DNA from: Imbricaverruca yamaguchii
Lineage: Eukaryota; Arthropoda; Thecostraca; Neoverrucidae
DNA: 64,000 nt
Direction: 5' to 3'
NCBI GenBank assembly: GCA_034440575.1
Contig: JAOTOL010001600.1
Location: 588,501 to 652,500 of the forward strand
In this document: piece by piece, positions 48,596-58,831 of the stretch
Position numbering within the stretch: the stretch's first letter is position 1
Layout of the letters: each line of letters opens with the position of its first letter
Program-made: the position numbers and the translations under genes
The notes under the pieces: model-generated
Database searches by the model: none
What the model was told of the DNA's origin: nothing
What the model saw: only the letters and a program-made list of their open reading frames with translations

Positions 48596-51560
48596 TATAA
48601 ACGGAAGTGCAAGCGTCTTTTGGAAACGACGACGATGACACCACTTTGTCAGTAGAACACTTCTCGTCCCTGCTCCTGCAGTCGGCCGATACCTGCATCC
48701 TGCCGACATCAGGAGCCCCCCCCCCCTCACCATGCTCCGGTTCCATGGTGGTCCAAGGCATGTCGAGACGCCATTCGCGAACGGTAATGAGCTTTAAGGA
48801 AATTTAACAACTGCTCTTCGGCGAACCTGATTATTTCCAAAAGGCGAGAACCTTCGCGCGACGAGTAATTAGAGACGCCAGGCGCACATCCTAGAGGGAG
48901 TATCTGGCCACTCTGAGCCGATATACTCGAATTGCACAAGTATGGTATCGTGTGAAGCGCATTGCGGGTAAATTTAATTCGGTTCCTCTCCCAGTGCTCC
49001 GAGTAGCTGGTGCAGAGGTTAACCATCCTTCAGATGTTGCAAACGCAATTGGCAAAGCAATAGTGTCACGTAACCAGGAAGGAGACACCCACCCGTAGTT
49101 TGGTCGCTGGAAAGCTCGTTTAGAAAATCAAGCGGTACATTTCTCCACCTCTGAGCACTTCTCGTATAACGAGCACTTCACTGCAGCAGAACTACGGTCG
49201 GCAATACAGAGCCTGAAGAGCGTGTCAGAGGGGTCTGACCGCATCCACAACGAGATGCTAAAGCATCTTCCCTCACGAGTTCTGAAGAAACTACTAGCGA
49301 CTTTTAACATGGTTTGGGAGGAAGGCCAATTCTCGGCCACAAGGCGGGAAGCCACCGTGGTCCCTGTCTTAACCCGCGCCGTCTCTCCGGTCAGATCCTC
49401 ACACCCCGTCTCGGGGGGGGGATAGTAACCCCCTATAAAATCCAAACTAAGCATCGCACGAAAACGAAAGAGGTGTCATTGGAAAGTGCTCGACGAATAG
49501 GTTCCGGATCCACCCCCAAAACAATTTCCCCAAAAGTGACGTCACCAGGATTTTCATTTTCATTTTCATTTTTTTACATTTTCACGACTTTTCACGATTT
49601 ACATTGTTTTTGGCTCAGGGGAGTTCAATTTGGGGATACATGAAGAAAAAAAATGTATTTGGAATGATAATGGGACAGTGAAATCGACCAGGGCCATAAC
49701 ATGTTTTGGCCCCGCAAATATATAATTCATATTTTTTATATATAAAAATGTTTAGTTTTCAAGTTTTATAATTGTACTTTTCAAGTGGGTAGAGCAGACC
49801 GAGAAACGTTGTTGGAAGTCAACTTGACCTAATAAAAAAATGCTTAGTTTAGCCAGAATCTTCTATTTGAACTGCAATTGGCAAATATGAAAATTTATAT
49901 GCAGTCAAAAACGACAGAAAATGAAAACTTACACTCGTACGTTTTGTTGCATCCCTAAAGATAAGTAAACGCTGGAAGTTTCATTAAAATATCTTTATCT
50001 GTTATAGCGTGACGACTGGTTGAACGTTTTTGGAGGTGACCTCACTTGACCCTGACTAACTCATTGACCCTAGTTGACCCGACTTCAAAATTTTTAAACA
50101 GCATGCCAAATTGATGTGGGAAAAGGTATACCAAATTTGGGCCCGCTGCCACCCGCCGTTCGTCCACTATCCGCGAAAAAAACCTGAGGGGGCGGTTGAA
50201 GACCCCCACCCCCCGAGACGGGACGGGTTAAAGTCAGGCAAGAATGTGCTCGAACCGCTCCACTACCGGCCAATCGCCCTGACCTCTTGCTTGTGTAAAT
50301 TGTTGGAAAAATAGTTAATGTGTGGCTTACATGGTTTTTAGAGACACACAACCTTTTTCACAAAGGCCCAATGCAGTCTTAGGAAACACTGTGGAACAAC
50401 GGACCATCTCATAACACTCCACACTGCGGCACGTGTAACCTTTAAGAAGAAGCGGCACACGGGAGGCATCTTTTTTCTATTTCAAGGGAGCATATGACAG
50501 AACCTGGCACCACGGTATTTTAATGAAAGCCTGAAAGTGTGGAATCAGTCGCCATCTAGGCACTTATTCGTTTTTTTTTGTCTGAACGCTCCTTCCGCTT
50601 CCAGATAGGCCACGAACTATCTGAACGGTTCCAGCAAACCAATGGAGTCCCGCAGCGCAGTGTTCTCAGCGTTACCTTATTCACCATGATGATCAATGAT
50701 ATTGGCGATAGTGTGCCACCGAATATCGAACGATCTCTATTTGTCCATTATTTCTAATCTGGTCCTCTGCCTCAAGTACTTCAACAATGACACGCCAGCT
50801 GCAGCTTGCAGTGCACAAGCTCCAAAGCTGGAGCATTAAAATTGGTTTCCGGTTTTCCACCGAAAAAAAAAACGGCCGCAATCCATTTTTGCTATCGACG
50901 ATGCATCCAGGAACTGGACGTTGAGCTGTACGGCGAGCCTATCCCAGTGAGACCAATCGTGAAGTTTCTGGGAGTGCAATTTGACAGTCGTCTGACATAC
51001 CATCACCACCTCAAGGCACTACAAGTAAGGCACCGCTTGCGCCAGCAACAAGCGCACTTTGGATGCAGTGCATAACTTAGCACTGCGTATTATTACTAGT
51101 GCGTTCCGAACCTCACCAGCTGCGAGCCTAACGGCAGAGGCCAACGAACCGCCGCTGGCACTGAGGCGTGAAATGTTGGTGCTGCAATATGCGTGTAGGT
51201 TGCGGCAGTTTCTCACGCACCCCTTACGACACAGTTTTCTCCCCCCGCATGTTGTCACTGTTCTCCGATTTGCAAAATCTGATGACATCACTTTTCTGTA
51301 TGCGATTGCAAGACCTTATTATAACTAGCAGAACGAGAGTGCGCAGTGATGCGAGTACGCCAACCACTGATACCACCCTGGAACCTAATTTCACGTCAAA
51401 TTGACATATCACTGTCAGCCATCCACAAAGCAGACCTCCCGTCGGAATTGTGTCGGTCGAGAACAATTGAGCACCAATAGTTCCAAGAGTACCACAGAAG
51501 CAGAGTGGCTTTGTGTGCGGTACTACTGTACGTTCGTTCAACTTGCCTGTGTTTGTAGGC
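48596..51560 (+). pseudogene. Reverse transcriptase region of the I-like element ORF2, split by a TTAA element
   Basis: Before the insertion: VWYRVKRIAGKFNSVPLPVL, VNHPSDVANAIGKAIV, FSYNEHFTAAELRSAIQSLK, then SEGSDRIHNEMLKHLPS and NMVWEEGQFSATRREATVVP. After 50232: SGKNVLEPLHYRPIALTSCL (motif with YRPI.LTSC), HLITLHTAAR, FKGAYDRTWHHGIL (the F.GAYD catalytic motif), and further degraded motifs up to HHHLKALQVRHRLRQQ (about 51000). Many frameshifts. The split falls exactly at a TTAA, and removal of the insert plus one TTAA rejoins the frame VPVL-K-SGKN. Confidence 0.85.
49369..50231 (-). mobile_element. TTAA-bounded non-autonomous element, family A copy 2 (complete)
   Basis: Both boundaries are TTAA (49369-49372 and 50228-50231). 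The right end in reverse complement is TTAACCCGTCCCGTCTCGGG and the left end TTAACCCGCGCCGTCTCTCC, an imperfect terminal inverted repeat of about 17 bp. The interior is AT-rich with no transposase frame. Host sequence on either side is collinear reverse transcriptase, which proves it is an insertion. Duplication of TTAA and no other target sequence is the hallmark of piggyBac-type transposition, so mobilisation by such an enzyme in trans is inferred. Confidence 0.9.
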
Positions 51561-52405
51561 AAATGTATAGCTCGGTTTATAGCTCTGAATTCATTGCGAT
51601 CGTGAAGGCATCGTCTTCTATAGAGATTTCTCAGGACACACTACAGGTGATTATATCTGACTACCTTAGTAGCCTTTTGGCACTGACTGCATTTTATCCC
51701 TGAGACCTCCTACTACTCGACATCCTCGTACGTCTTACTACACTAAAACGAGACAGAAGAACGGTCCGCTTTTGTTGGGTACTGAGCCGCATCGGGGTGT
51801 GGGGAAACGAGCGCGCGGACACTGCGGCGAAGTAGGCAGCTTAAAATCTTCGCCCACGTATATGCCTTCTTCCTGCCAGGGACCACTTCTCAAGAATTAC
51901 AGATTTCGCACTTACTAAGTGTCAAAGGGCATGGGATAGAGAAAGCAACAATAAGTTATATGCAATCAAGCCACACTTTGCAGGATGCTCAAAGGGCACA
52001 CCTACGCTATCCATCGCTGCCTGATGTGTGGGGAGGAGAGACCGCGGTGCCCCCGTTGTCTGAAAATCCTTACTGTCCGTCACTTACTTCCCACGTGCAA
52101 GCACTTTGCACCGGAGCGTCCATTGTTTTATGGAAGAGGCGCGGATCATTTTACATACGAAGACGTGCTGGGAAACAACTCAACACCTGTACATTCTGGA
52201 AACTTTTTCCGATACTTGTCGGCAATTGGATTTCAATCCACGTACACACCGAGGTAACAGCTATACAGTGAAGCACTAGAATAAAAGTCATGGGCGCGAG
52301 TGATCAATTCTGGTCGAAACCCCCTAAAGCCCAAATAACTAACGAACTAACCATCTGACGATGGAGCCTCTAGGAGCTCCGAAAGCTCATCAATTGTTTA
52401 AAAAA
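51561..52405 (+). pseudogene. RNase H and C-terminal Cys region of the I-like element
   Basis: RFCWVLSRIGVWGNERADTA (about 51768-51828) is the W.P.H.G..GN..AD signature of RNase H, with the usual H replaced by R. The frame at 51985-52257 then gives HTYAIHRCLMCGEERPRCPR, CLKILTVRHLLPTCKHFAPE, ending FQSTYTPR. The Cys/His cluster and TVRHLLPTC block are typical of the ORF2 C-terminus in I-like elements. Confidence 0.8.
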
Positions 52406-53610
52406 GGTCATTCCAGAAATGTTATCATCTATGTATGGGTCACGTGGGTGTATTATGTTCCCACTTCTTTTTGTCTCGGTGTAGTCGATTGCTGGAACCA
52501 AAAGTAACCCGAATGAATTAGAGCGTGCAATAATTAGATGCCCTTCAATAATGTCAAGCTTTCATCTCGATCGCTTATGTTGCTTTCACAATCTTGGTTC
52601 ATCCAAGGATTGGCGAGACAAGCCGAAGTATAAACCTTTCGAAATATCTATCAATTATATTTCAGTGAAGTACGAGAATCGTCCAAATTAAAAAAAAAAT
52701 ACCCAAAATAAAGGATTGAAAGTGTGAAAAAGATGCGGCACTCAAATTCTGGAATCTTCGTTGTGCTTGTAGTTAGATAGCTTATAGGGTTGTTTTGTTA
52801 CACTTGCATGAACACACTTCCATATTTTTGTGTTGTATTTTCACTGACGCGCCCTGACGGAACTGGACCACGAGAGTATGTGAGAGGTCAGACTGGACCA
52901 CGAGAGTATGTGAGAGGTCAGACTGGACCACGAGAGTATGTGAGGGGTCAGGCTGGACCGGACTGGACAGCGGCCGGACCAGATTATACAGGGGCATTGC
53001 CCAGCAAACACAGATTAACAGCATATGTCGCCAACGTTTGGCGTAGCTGGGCCACAAAAATGAACCAAAAATGAAGTGCACCTGATGTCGGCAATCAAAC
53101 TTTCCCTCTCCAAACTACATCCTTGGCAGCCAGCGTGTATGAAGAGGCCCTCAGACAATGACAGGATCGGGGCCGATGAGCAGTTGTACACGAACGCGCC
53201 GCTAGGGGTGCACCACATCTATCTATTCATGCCGAGGACCAGCGCTGGTACTGGGATCTTCACAAACTACGCAAACCACACGTGCCAGCACATCGTAAAA
53301 ACAAGCTTGCCACGGATGGGGTTGGCACCGGCGGCCATCCAGAACGCACCGATGATCCGATCCGGACATATGGTAGACTGGTATGCCTCCTGCCATACTG
53401 GGGAGGAGCTTCTGCATGAAGGTCGAGTGGACAACCAGCCTTTCGGAAGTTTCAGCGTTGGACATCGGAACGGTCTGGCGTCCGGCAAACTGACACCTTA
53501 AAATTAGAGCCTTCAACAGATGAGCTAACCCATTCCTCGTGAAGAGCCGCCAGTGCCGACACTGGCGCCCCAGCAAAAGGACCTGAAGCCAACTACTGCG
53601 GGACTGTCGC
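52406..53610. other. Unassigned sequence with a 30-bp triplicate
   Basis: Three 30-bp copies of ggaccacgagagtatgtgag-aggtcagact lie at 52863-52952. An open frame 53076-53501 (no ATG at its start, no recognised domain) precedes the minisatellite; I cannot call it a gene. Confidence 0.4.
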
Positions 53611-53611
53611 C

Positions 53612-55440
53612 GCCGTATCAGCGGTACCAGCGGCCTCCCTGTCGCACCAGCAGCACCAGAGATGGCTGCCGCCGCACCAGCAGCACCAGAGATGGCCCCC
53701 GCCGTACCAGCAGCACCAGGGATGGCCGCCGCCGCACCAGTAGCACCAGGGATGGCCGCCGCCGCACCAGCAGCACCAGAGATGGCTGCCGCCGCACCAG
53801 CAGCACCAGAGATGGCTGCCGCCGCACCAGCAGCGCCAGAGATGGCTGCCGCCGTATCAGCGGTACCAGCGGCCTCCCTGTCGCACCAGCAGCACCAGAG
53901 ATGGCTGCCGCCGCACCAGCAGCACCAGTGATGCCCGCCAGCGCACCAGCAGCACCAGAGATGGCTGCCGCCGAACCAGCAGCACCAGAGATGGCCGCCG
54001 CCGCACCAGCAGCACCACGGATGGCCGCCGCCGCACCAGCAGCACCAGGGATGGCCGCTGCCGCACCAGCAGCACCAGGGATGGCCGCCGCCGCACCAGC
54101 AGCACCAGGGATGGCTGCCGCCGCACCAGCAGCACCAGAGATGGCCGCCGCCGTACCAGCAGCACCAGGGATGGCCCCCGCCGTACCAGCAGCACCAGGG
54201 ATGGCTGCCGTCGCACTAGCAGCACCAGGGATGGCCGCCGCCGGACCAGCAGCACCAGGGATGACTGCCGCCGCACCAGCAGCACCAGAGATGGCCGCCG
54301 CCGTACCAGCAGCACCAGGGATGGCCCCCGCCGTACCAGCAGCACCAGGGATGGCCCCCGCCGTACCAGCAGGACCAGGGATGGCCGCCGCCGCACCAGC
54401 AGCACCAGGGATGGTCGCCGCCGCACCAGCAGCACCAGGGATGGCCGCCGCCGGACCAGCAGCACCAGGGATGGCCGCCGTCGCACTAGCAGCACCAGGG
54501 ATGGCCGCCGCCGGACCAGCAGCACCAGGGATGGCCACCGCCGCACCAGCAGCACCAGGGATGGCCGCCGCCGGACCAGCAGCACCAGAGATGTCTGCCG
54601 CCGCACCAGCAGCATCAGAGATGGCCGCCGCCGCACCAGCAGAACCAGAGATAGCTGCCGCCGCACCAGCAGCACCAGAGATGGCCGCCGCCGCACCAGC
54701 AGCACCAGGGATGGCCGCCGACGCACCAGTAGCATCAGAGATGGCCGCCGCCGGACCAGCAGCACCAGAGATGGTCGCCGCCGCACCAGCAGCACCAGGG
54801 ATGGCTGCCGCCGCACCAGCAGCACCAGAGATGGCTGCCGCCGTACCAGCAGCACCAGAGATGGCTGCCGCCACACCAGCAGCACCAGAGATGGCCGCCG
54901 CCGCACCAGCAGCACCAGGGATGGCCGCCGACGCACCAGCAGCACCAGGGATGGCCGCCGACGCACCAGCAGCATCAGAGATGGCCGCCGCCGGACCAGC
55001 AGCACCAGGGATGGCTGCCGCCGCACCAGCAGCACCAGAGATGGCTGCCGCCGTACCAGCAGAACCAGAGATGGCTGCCGCCACACCAGCAGCACCAGAG
55101 ATGGCCGCCGACGCACCAGCAGCATCAGAGATGGCCGCCGCCGCATCAGCAGCACCAGAGATGGCTGCCGCCACACCAGCAACACTAGAGATTGCCGCTG
55201 CCGCACCAGCAGCACGAGAGATTGCCGCCGACGCTACATCAGCAGTACCAGAGACCGCCGGTACCACACCAGCAGTACTAGGGACCGCCGGTACCACATC
55301 AGCAGTACCAGGGACCGCCGGTACCACATCAGCAGTACCAGAGACCGCCGGTACCACACCAGCAGTATCAGGGACCGCCGGTACCACATCAGCAGTGCCA
55401 GGGACGGCCGCCACCACCCTTTCAGTACTAGGGACGGCCG
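53612..55440. repeat. 30-bp Ala/Pro-type minisatellite
   Basis: About sixty copies of gccgccgccgcaccagcagc-accagagatg. A second subfamily (ccggtaccacatcagcagta-ccagggaccg) occupies 55225-55400. The block at 53615 (gtatcagcggtaccagcggc) recurs at 53854, a 239-bp duplication that shifts the frame. Three frames are open for hundreds of codons on both strands, so the MAAAAPAAPE and antisense AAISGAAG peptides are not good evidence of a protein. Confidence 0.93.
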
Positions 55441-55930
55441 CCTTGTGCATTGACTGAGCGAATTGGTGTTCTTTCATTTTTGTTTTCATAAGTGAAAGGT
55501 ATTTATAATAACGCATCTCTGTGTACTACTCCTCACCGAATACTACTGCTAGTAAGATTGCTCTTTGGAGGTTGTTTATTTTGACGGACTCGCTAAAACT
55601 TGTCCGTGAATCCTGTTTTGAGAAGCGCGAGTGCAATTTTGGGAAATGTACGAATGCAGGACATTTTCGGTACATGCCTTCGGTCACTCATCGCCCATAC
55701 ACGCCTGGCACAAATAATTATACTGCAATATATTTTCAGTTATTCACTATGCTATGTACTTATTGAGCGTTCGTTTCGGTAACATGACTACGCCTGTGCC
55801 AAATAGTACTTTTGTCGTTCAATGTCGTGATGCCCATATTACAAGGAAGTGAAGTCTCAATATCCTAGATTCTACCCACCTACTCAGCGACCTACTTAGT
55901 ACGCAGCTGACCATTGGTTCTGGCCTTCAG
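55441..55930. other. Unassigned sequence upstream of the Ig exon
   Basis: No supported exon. The last bases (tctggccttcag) form the splice acceptor for the exon at 55931. Confidence 0.4.
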
Positions 55931-56135
55931 GTGGCATGGATCCACATGGACCATGAGATGATCATCAGTATCCACGACAAGATGATCACTAACATCCCGC
56001 GATATCGTGTGGTACAGGACGATCATACGTCCGTTTTGCACATCTCCAACGTGAAGCCTGAGGACAGCGGCTACTACATGTGTCAGGTCAACACCGATCC
56101 GCTGCTGTCTCAGGTCGGCTTCCTCAATGTCCAGG
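55931..56135 (+). CDS. Internal exon of a lachesin/DIP-like immunoglobulin-domain cell-surface protein
   Basis: A pyrimidine-ending acceptor (ggccttcag) is followed by 205 open bases and a strong donor GTGAGT at 56136; entry is phase 0 and exit phase 1. The 68 codons read VAWIHMDHEMIISIHDKMIT, then NIPRYRVVQDDHTSVLHISN, VKPEDSGYYMCQVNTDPLLS and QVGFLNVQ. The VAWI, D-x-G-Y-Y-x-C-Q-V-N-T-D and Q-V-G-F-L motifs are the second half of the first Ig domain (C, F and G strands) of lachesin and DIP (Dpr-interacting protein) family members, which are surface adhesion proteins of arthropod neurons and epithelia. The cysteine of YYMC would pair with a C-B strand Cys in the preceding exon, not seen here. 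The next exon should start with the VVPP linker and was also not found. Conservation and splice sites argue for a working gene; a processed copy is excluded by introns. Confidence 0.85.
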
Positions 56136-57059
56136 GTGAGTGGCTGTCATGTCCAGGCCGAGTCTGGATACCCCACTGTTCCAGATCAATTATAATATTT
56201 TCAGGATGAGCCGACTTCCTCGATGTGAAGGATGCATCCTACTCGTTCTGTCCACAAGGAAGGCTCTGCGACCTTAGTGGTCGGGAGAGTCGGGATGCTT
56301 CACAGCTTGCGGCGAATTATATTTGTTTCATGTGATTGCTCAGACGTGAGCAGGGAGAGGCGCGCTCAGCTGTGGCTCTGGTTTGGCTGTGGATTGGTGT
56401 GGGATAATTCGATTCCAGGAAAAGAGTCGAAGACGAAAAGTCTAATGACAAAAATCGAATAGAAAATACATGTTTTCATCTTATACAATATATTTCTGCA
56501 CCAATGCCAACATATCAAAAATGTAAGATCATATTACACCGAACACACTAAATGGATTATAACTCCGCCTACTTTAATAATATCAACTTTCTAGTGTTTC
56601 AGACCCCACATTCTGGAAACGAAAACATGAACGTCATTGATTGAGAAAGCGCATTCATCGTGAACTGTTTGAGAACAAATTTTGCGCGGACGCATTCATT
56701 GAGACATGTTGAGTCTGAAAGGAATGGAATTGTATCGTGAGCTGTCTACATCAGTGCAATAAAATAAAGCTGCATAATTACACAGTGCGATGCAATACAA
56801 TAAGGTGTTGCAATGCAATAGTGTAACGTAATTCAGTGTGATGATCTACAGGTCTGTAGATTATCCCGTACCTTGTCAGAATCCCAGTGCAGACTGATGC
56901 TCTGTCACTGCGATAATATCAGTTATATAAAACATGTATAGGAGCGCATGCTAACTCGTCTCATTTCACCTACCTACCATTAACACACGCCCCGCATCGG
57001 TAGACAGTTAATGAACTATTTCGGTTATGTGGGACGCTGGTGCTAGCTTGTGGCACCCC
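56136..57059 (+). other. Probable intron sequence of the Ig gene
   Basis: Starts with the donor GTGAGT. No further exon with the VVPP linker or second Ig domain was recognised. Short frames only. Confidence 0.45.
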
Positions 57060-57235
57060 TATGCTCCCTTCGCCGTGACGGCTTTCGAGAAGCGCTCGAT
57101 GCGGTGGGTCGTTACGTTCATTGCCTCCTGCTTTGATGCAACTATGAACTTGATGCCGTTGACTAGCTTGTGCGACTGACACTCAAGGATGTCCTCCGCC
57201 AGTACCTGGTTGTTAAGCGGACGCTTCAGGCTCTG

Positions 57236-57623
57236 TTAACCCGTCCCGTCTCAGGGGTCTTCAACCGCCCCTCAGGTTTTTCACGGATAGTGAACGAACG
57301 GCGCGCGGCAGCGCGCCAAAATTTGGCATATCTTTTCCTACATGAATTTGGCATGCTGTTTAAAAAATTTCAAGTCAGGTCATCTAGGGCCAACAAGTAG
57401 TCAAGACCAAGTGAGGTCACCTCCAAAAAGTTAACCAGTCGTCACGCTTTAACGGATACAGATATTGTAATGAAACTTTCGCGTTTGCTTATCTTTAGGG
57501 ATTCAAAAACCATACGAGGGGAATTTTTTTTTTTCCTTTTTTTATAATATAAAATTTTTTTTTTTAATTAAAATAAAAAAAAAAAAAATAAAAAAAAAAA
57601 ATATATTAAAAAAAAAATAAAAA

Positions 57624-57704
<81 letters not shown>

Positions 57705-58010
57705 AATGCATGGCCCTGGTCGATTTCGCTGTCCTTTTCTGATTCCAAATAATTTTTTTAAATATCACCTAAAATCAACTCCCCATAGCCAAAGCCATAA
57801 TGTAAGTCGTGAAAAGTCGTGAAAATCTATCCCCTAGTGACGTCACTTTTGGGGAATTGTGTTGGGGGTGGATCCGGACCCTACTGGTCGAGGCTACCCG
57901 ATGACACATCTTTCGTTTTCGTGCCACGCTTAGTTTGATTTTAGAGTGGGGTTACTATCTGTCCCCGAGACGGGGTATCAGATCTGACAGGAGAGACGGC
58001 GCGGGTTAAC
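57236..58010 (+). mobile_element. TTAA-bounded element, family A copy 3
   Basis: TTAACCCGTCCCGTCTCAGG at 57236, right end GACGGCGCGGGTTAA at 58010. The interior matches copies 1, 2 and 4, except that the centre is replaced by a low-complexity A/T run (57518-57697). Confidence 0.9.
57518..57697. repeat. Low-complexity A/T tract inside family A copy 3
   Basis: Long T then A runs with irregular interruptions occupy the place of about 250 bp of ordinary sequence in copies 1 and 2. Possibly a low-quality assembly consensus. Confidence 0.9.
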
Positions 58011-58831
58011 CCGTCCCGTCTCGGGGGTCTTCAACCGCCCCCTCAGGTTTTTCGCGGATAGGGACGAACGGCGCGCGGCAGCGCGCCAAAATTTGGCATA
58101 TCTTTTCCTACATGAATTTGGCATGCTGTTTAAAAAATTTCAAGTCAGGTCATCTAGGGCCAACAAGTAAGTCAAGACCAAGTGAGGTCACCTCCAAAAA
58201 AGTTAAACCAGTCGTCACGCTTTAACGGATACAGATATTGTAGTGAAACTTTCGGCGTTTGCTTATCTTTAGGGATTCAAAAAACCATACGAGTTGAATG
58301 TTTAATTTTTTTTTTTTTTTACTTAAAATATTTTTGTTTTTTTTCTTTTTTTTTAAATACAAAAAATTTTTTTTAAAAAAAAATTTTTTTTTTTATTAAT
58401 TTTTTAAATTAAAATTTTTTTTCCTTTTTCCTTTTGGTTTGGGGAAAGAAAATAAAAAAAAAAAAAAAAATTAAAATTTTTAATTTTTAAAAAAAAAAAA
58501 AAAAAAAATGGGGCCAAAAAATGCATGGCCCTGGTCGATTTCGCTGTCCTTTTCTGATTCCAAATAATTTTTTTTCTCAATATCACCTAAAATCAACTCC
58601 CCATGGCCAAAACCATAATGTAAGTCGTGAAAAGTCGTGAAAATATATCCCCCTAGTGACGTCACTTTTGGGGAATTGTGTTGGGGGTGGATCCGGACCC
58701 TACTAGTCGAGGGCTTCCCGATGACACCTCTTTCGTTTTCATGCCACGCTTAGTTTGATTTTAGAGTGGGGTTACTATCCGTCCCCCGAGACGGGGTATG
58801 GCGATCTGACAGGAGAGACGGCGCGGGTTAA
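58007..58831 (+). mobile_element. TTAA-bounded element, family A copy 4 (tandem with copy 3)
   Basis: TTAACCCGTCCCGTCTCGGG starts at 58007, sharing its TTAA with the end of copy 3. The right end is GACGGCGCGGGTTAA at 58831. Same orientation as copy 3. Host pseudogene sequence resumes at 58832. Confidence 0.9.
58297..58508. repeat. Low-complexity A/T tract inside family A copy 4
   Basis: Occupies the same internal position as the tract in copy 3, with runs such as ccttttggtttggggaaag between homopolymers. Confidence 0.9.

Larger units (their letters stand above)
46010..52405 (+). mobile_element. I-clade-like non-LTR retrotransposon, decayed, with two nested insertions
   Basis: A GC-rich probable 5' UTR (from about 46010, caattgccgcgaccaaagct) is followed by ORF1, an apurinic-type endonuclease, reverse transcriptase, RNase H and a C-terminal Cys-rich block. 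The 3' end lies near the ccaaataactaacgaactaa tract at about 52340. Presence of RNase H, ORF1 and the EN-RT order place it near the I clade; this is from family knowledge, not a phylogeny. Frameshifts and stops occur throughout. A SINE (46991-47330) and a family A TTAA element (49369-50231) are inserted in it. Confidence 0.85.

Noticed and set aside
53076..53501. 141-codon gene before the minisatellite
   Set aside because: First codon is GTG, an overlapping minus-strand frame is similarly open, and no motif is recognised.
53553..55516. 630-codon open frames as an Ala/Pro-rich structural protein
   Set aside because: Equally long frames exist on the opposite strand, the 30-bp unit has no stops, and an internal 239-bp duplication breaks the forward frame. 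Kept only as a repeat.
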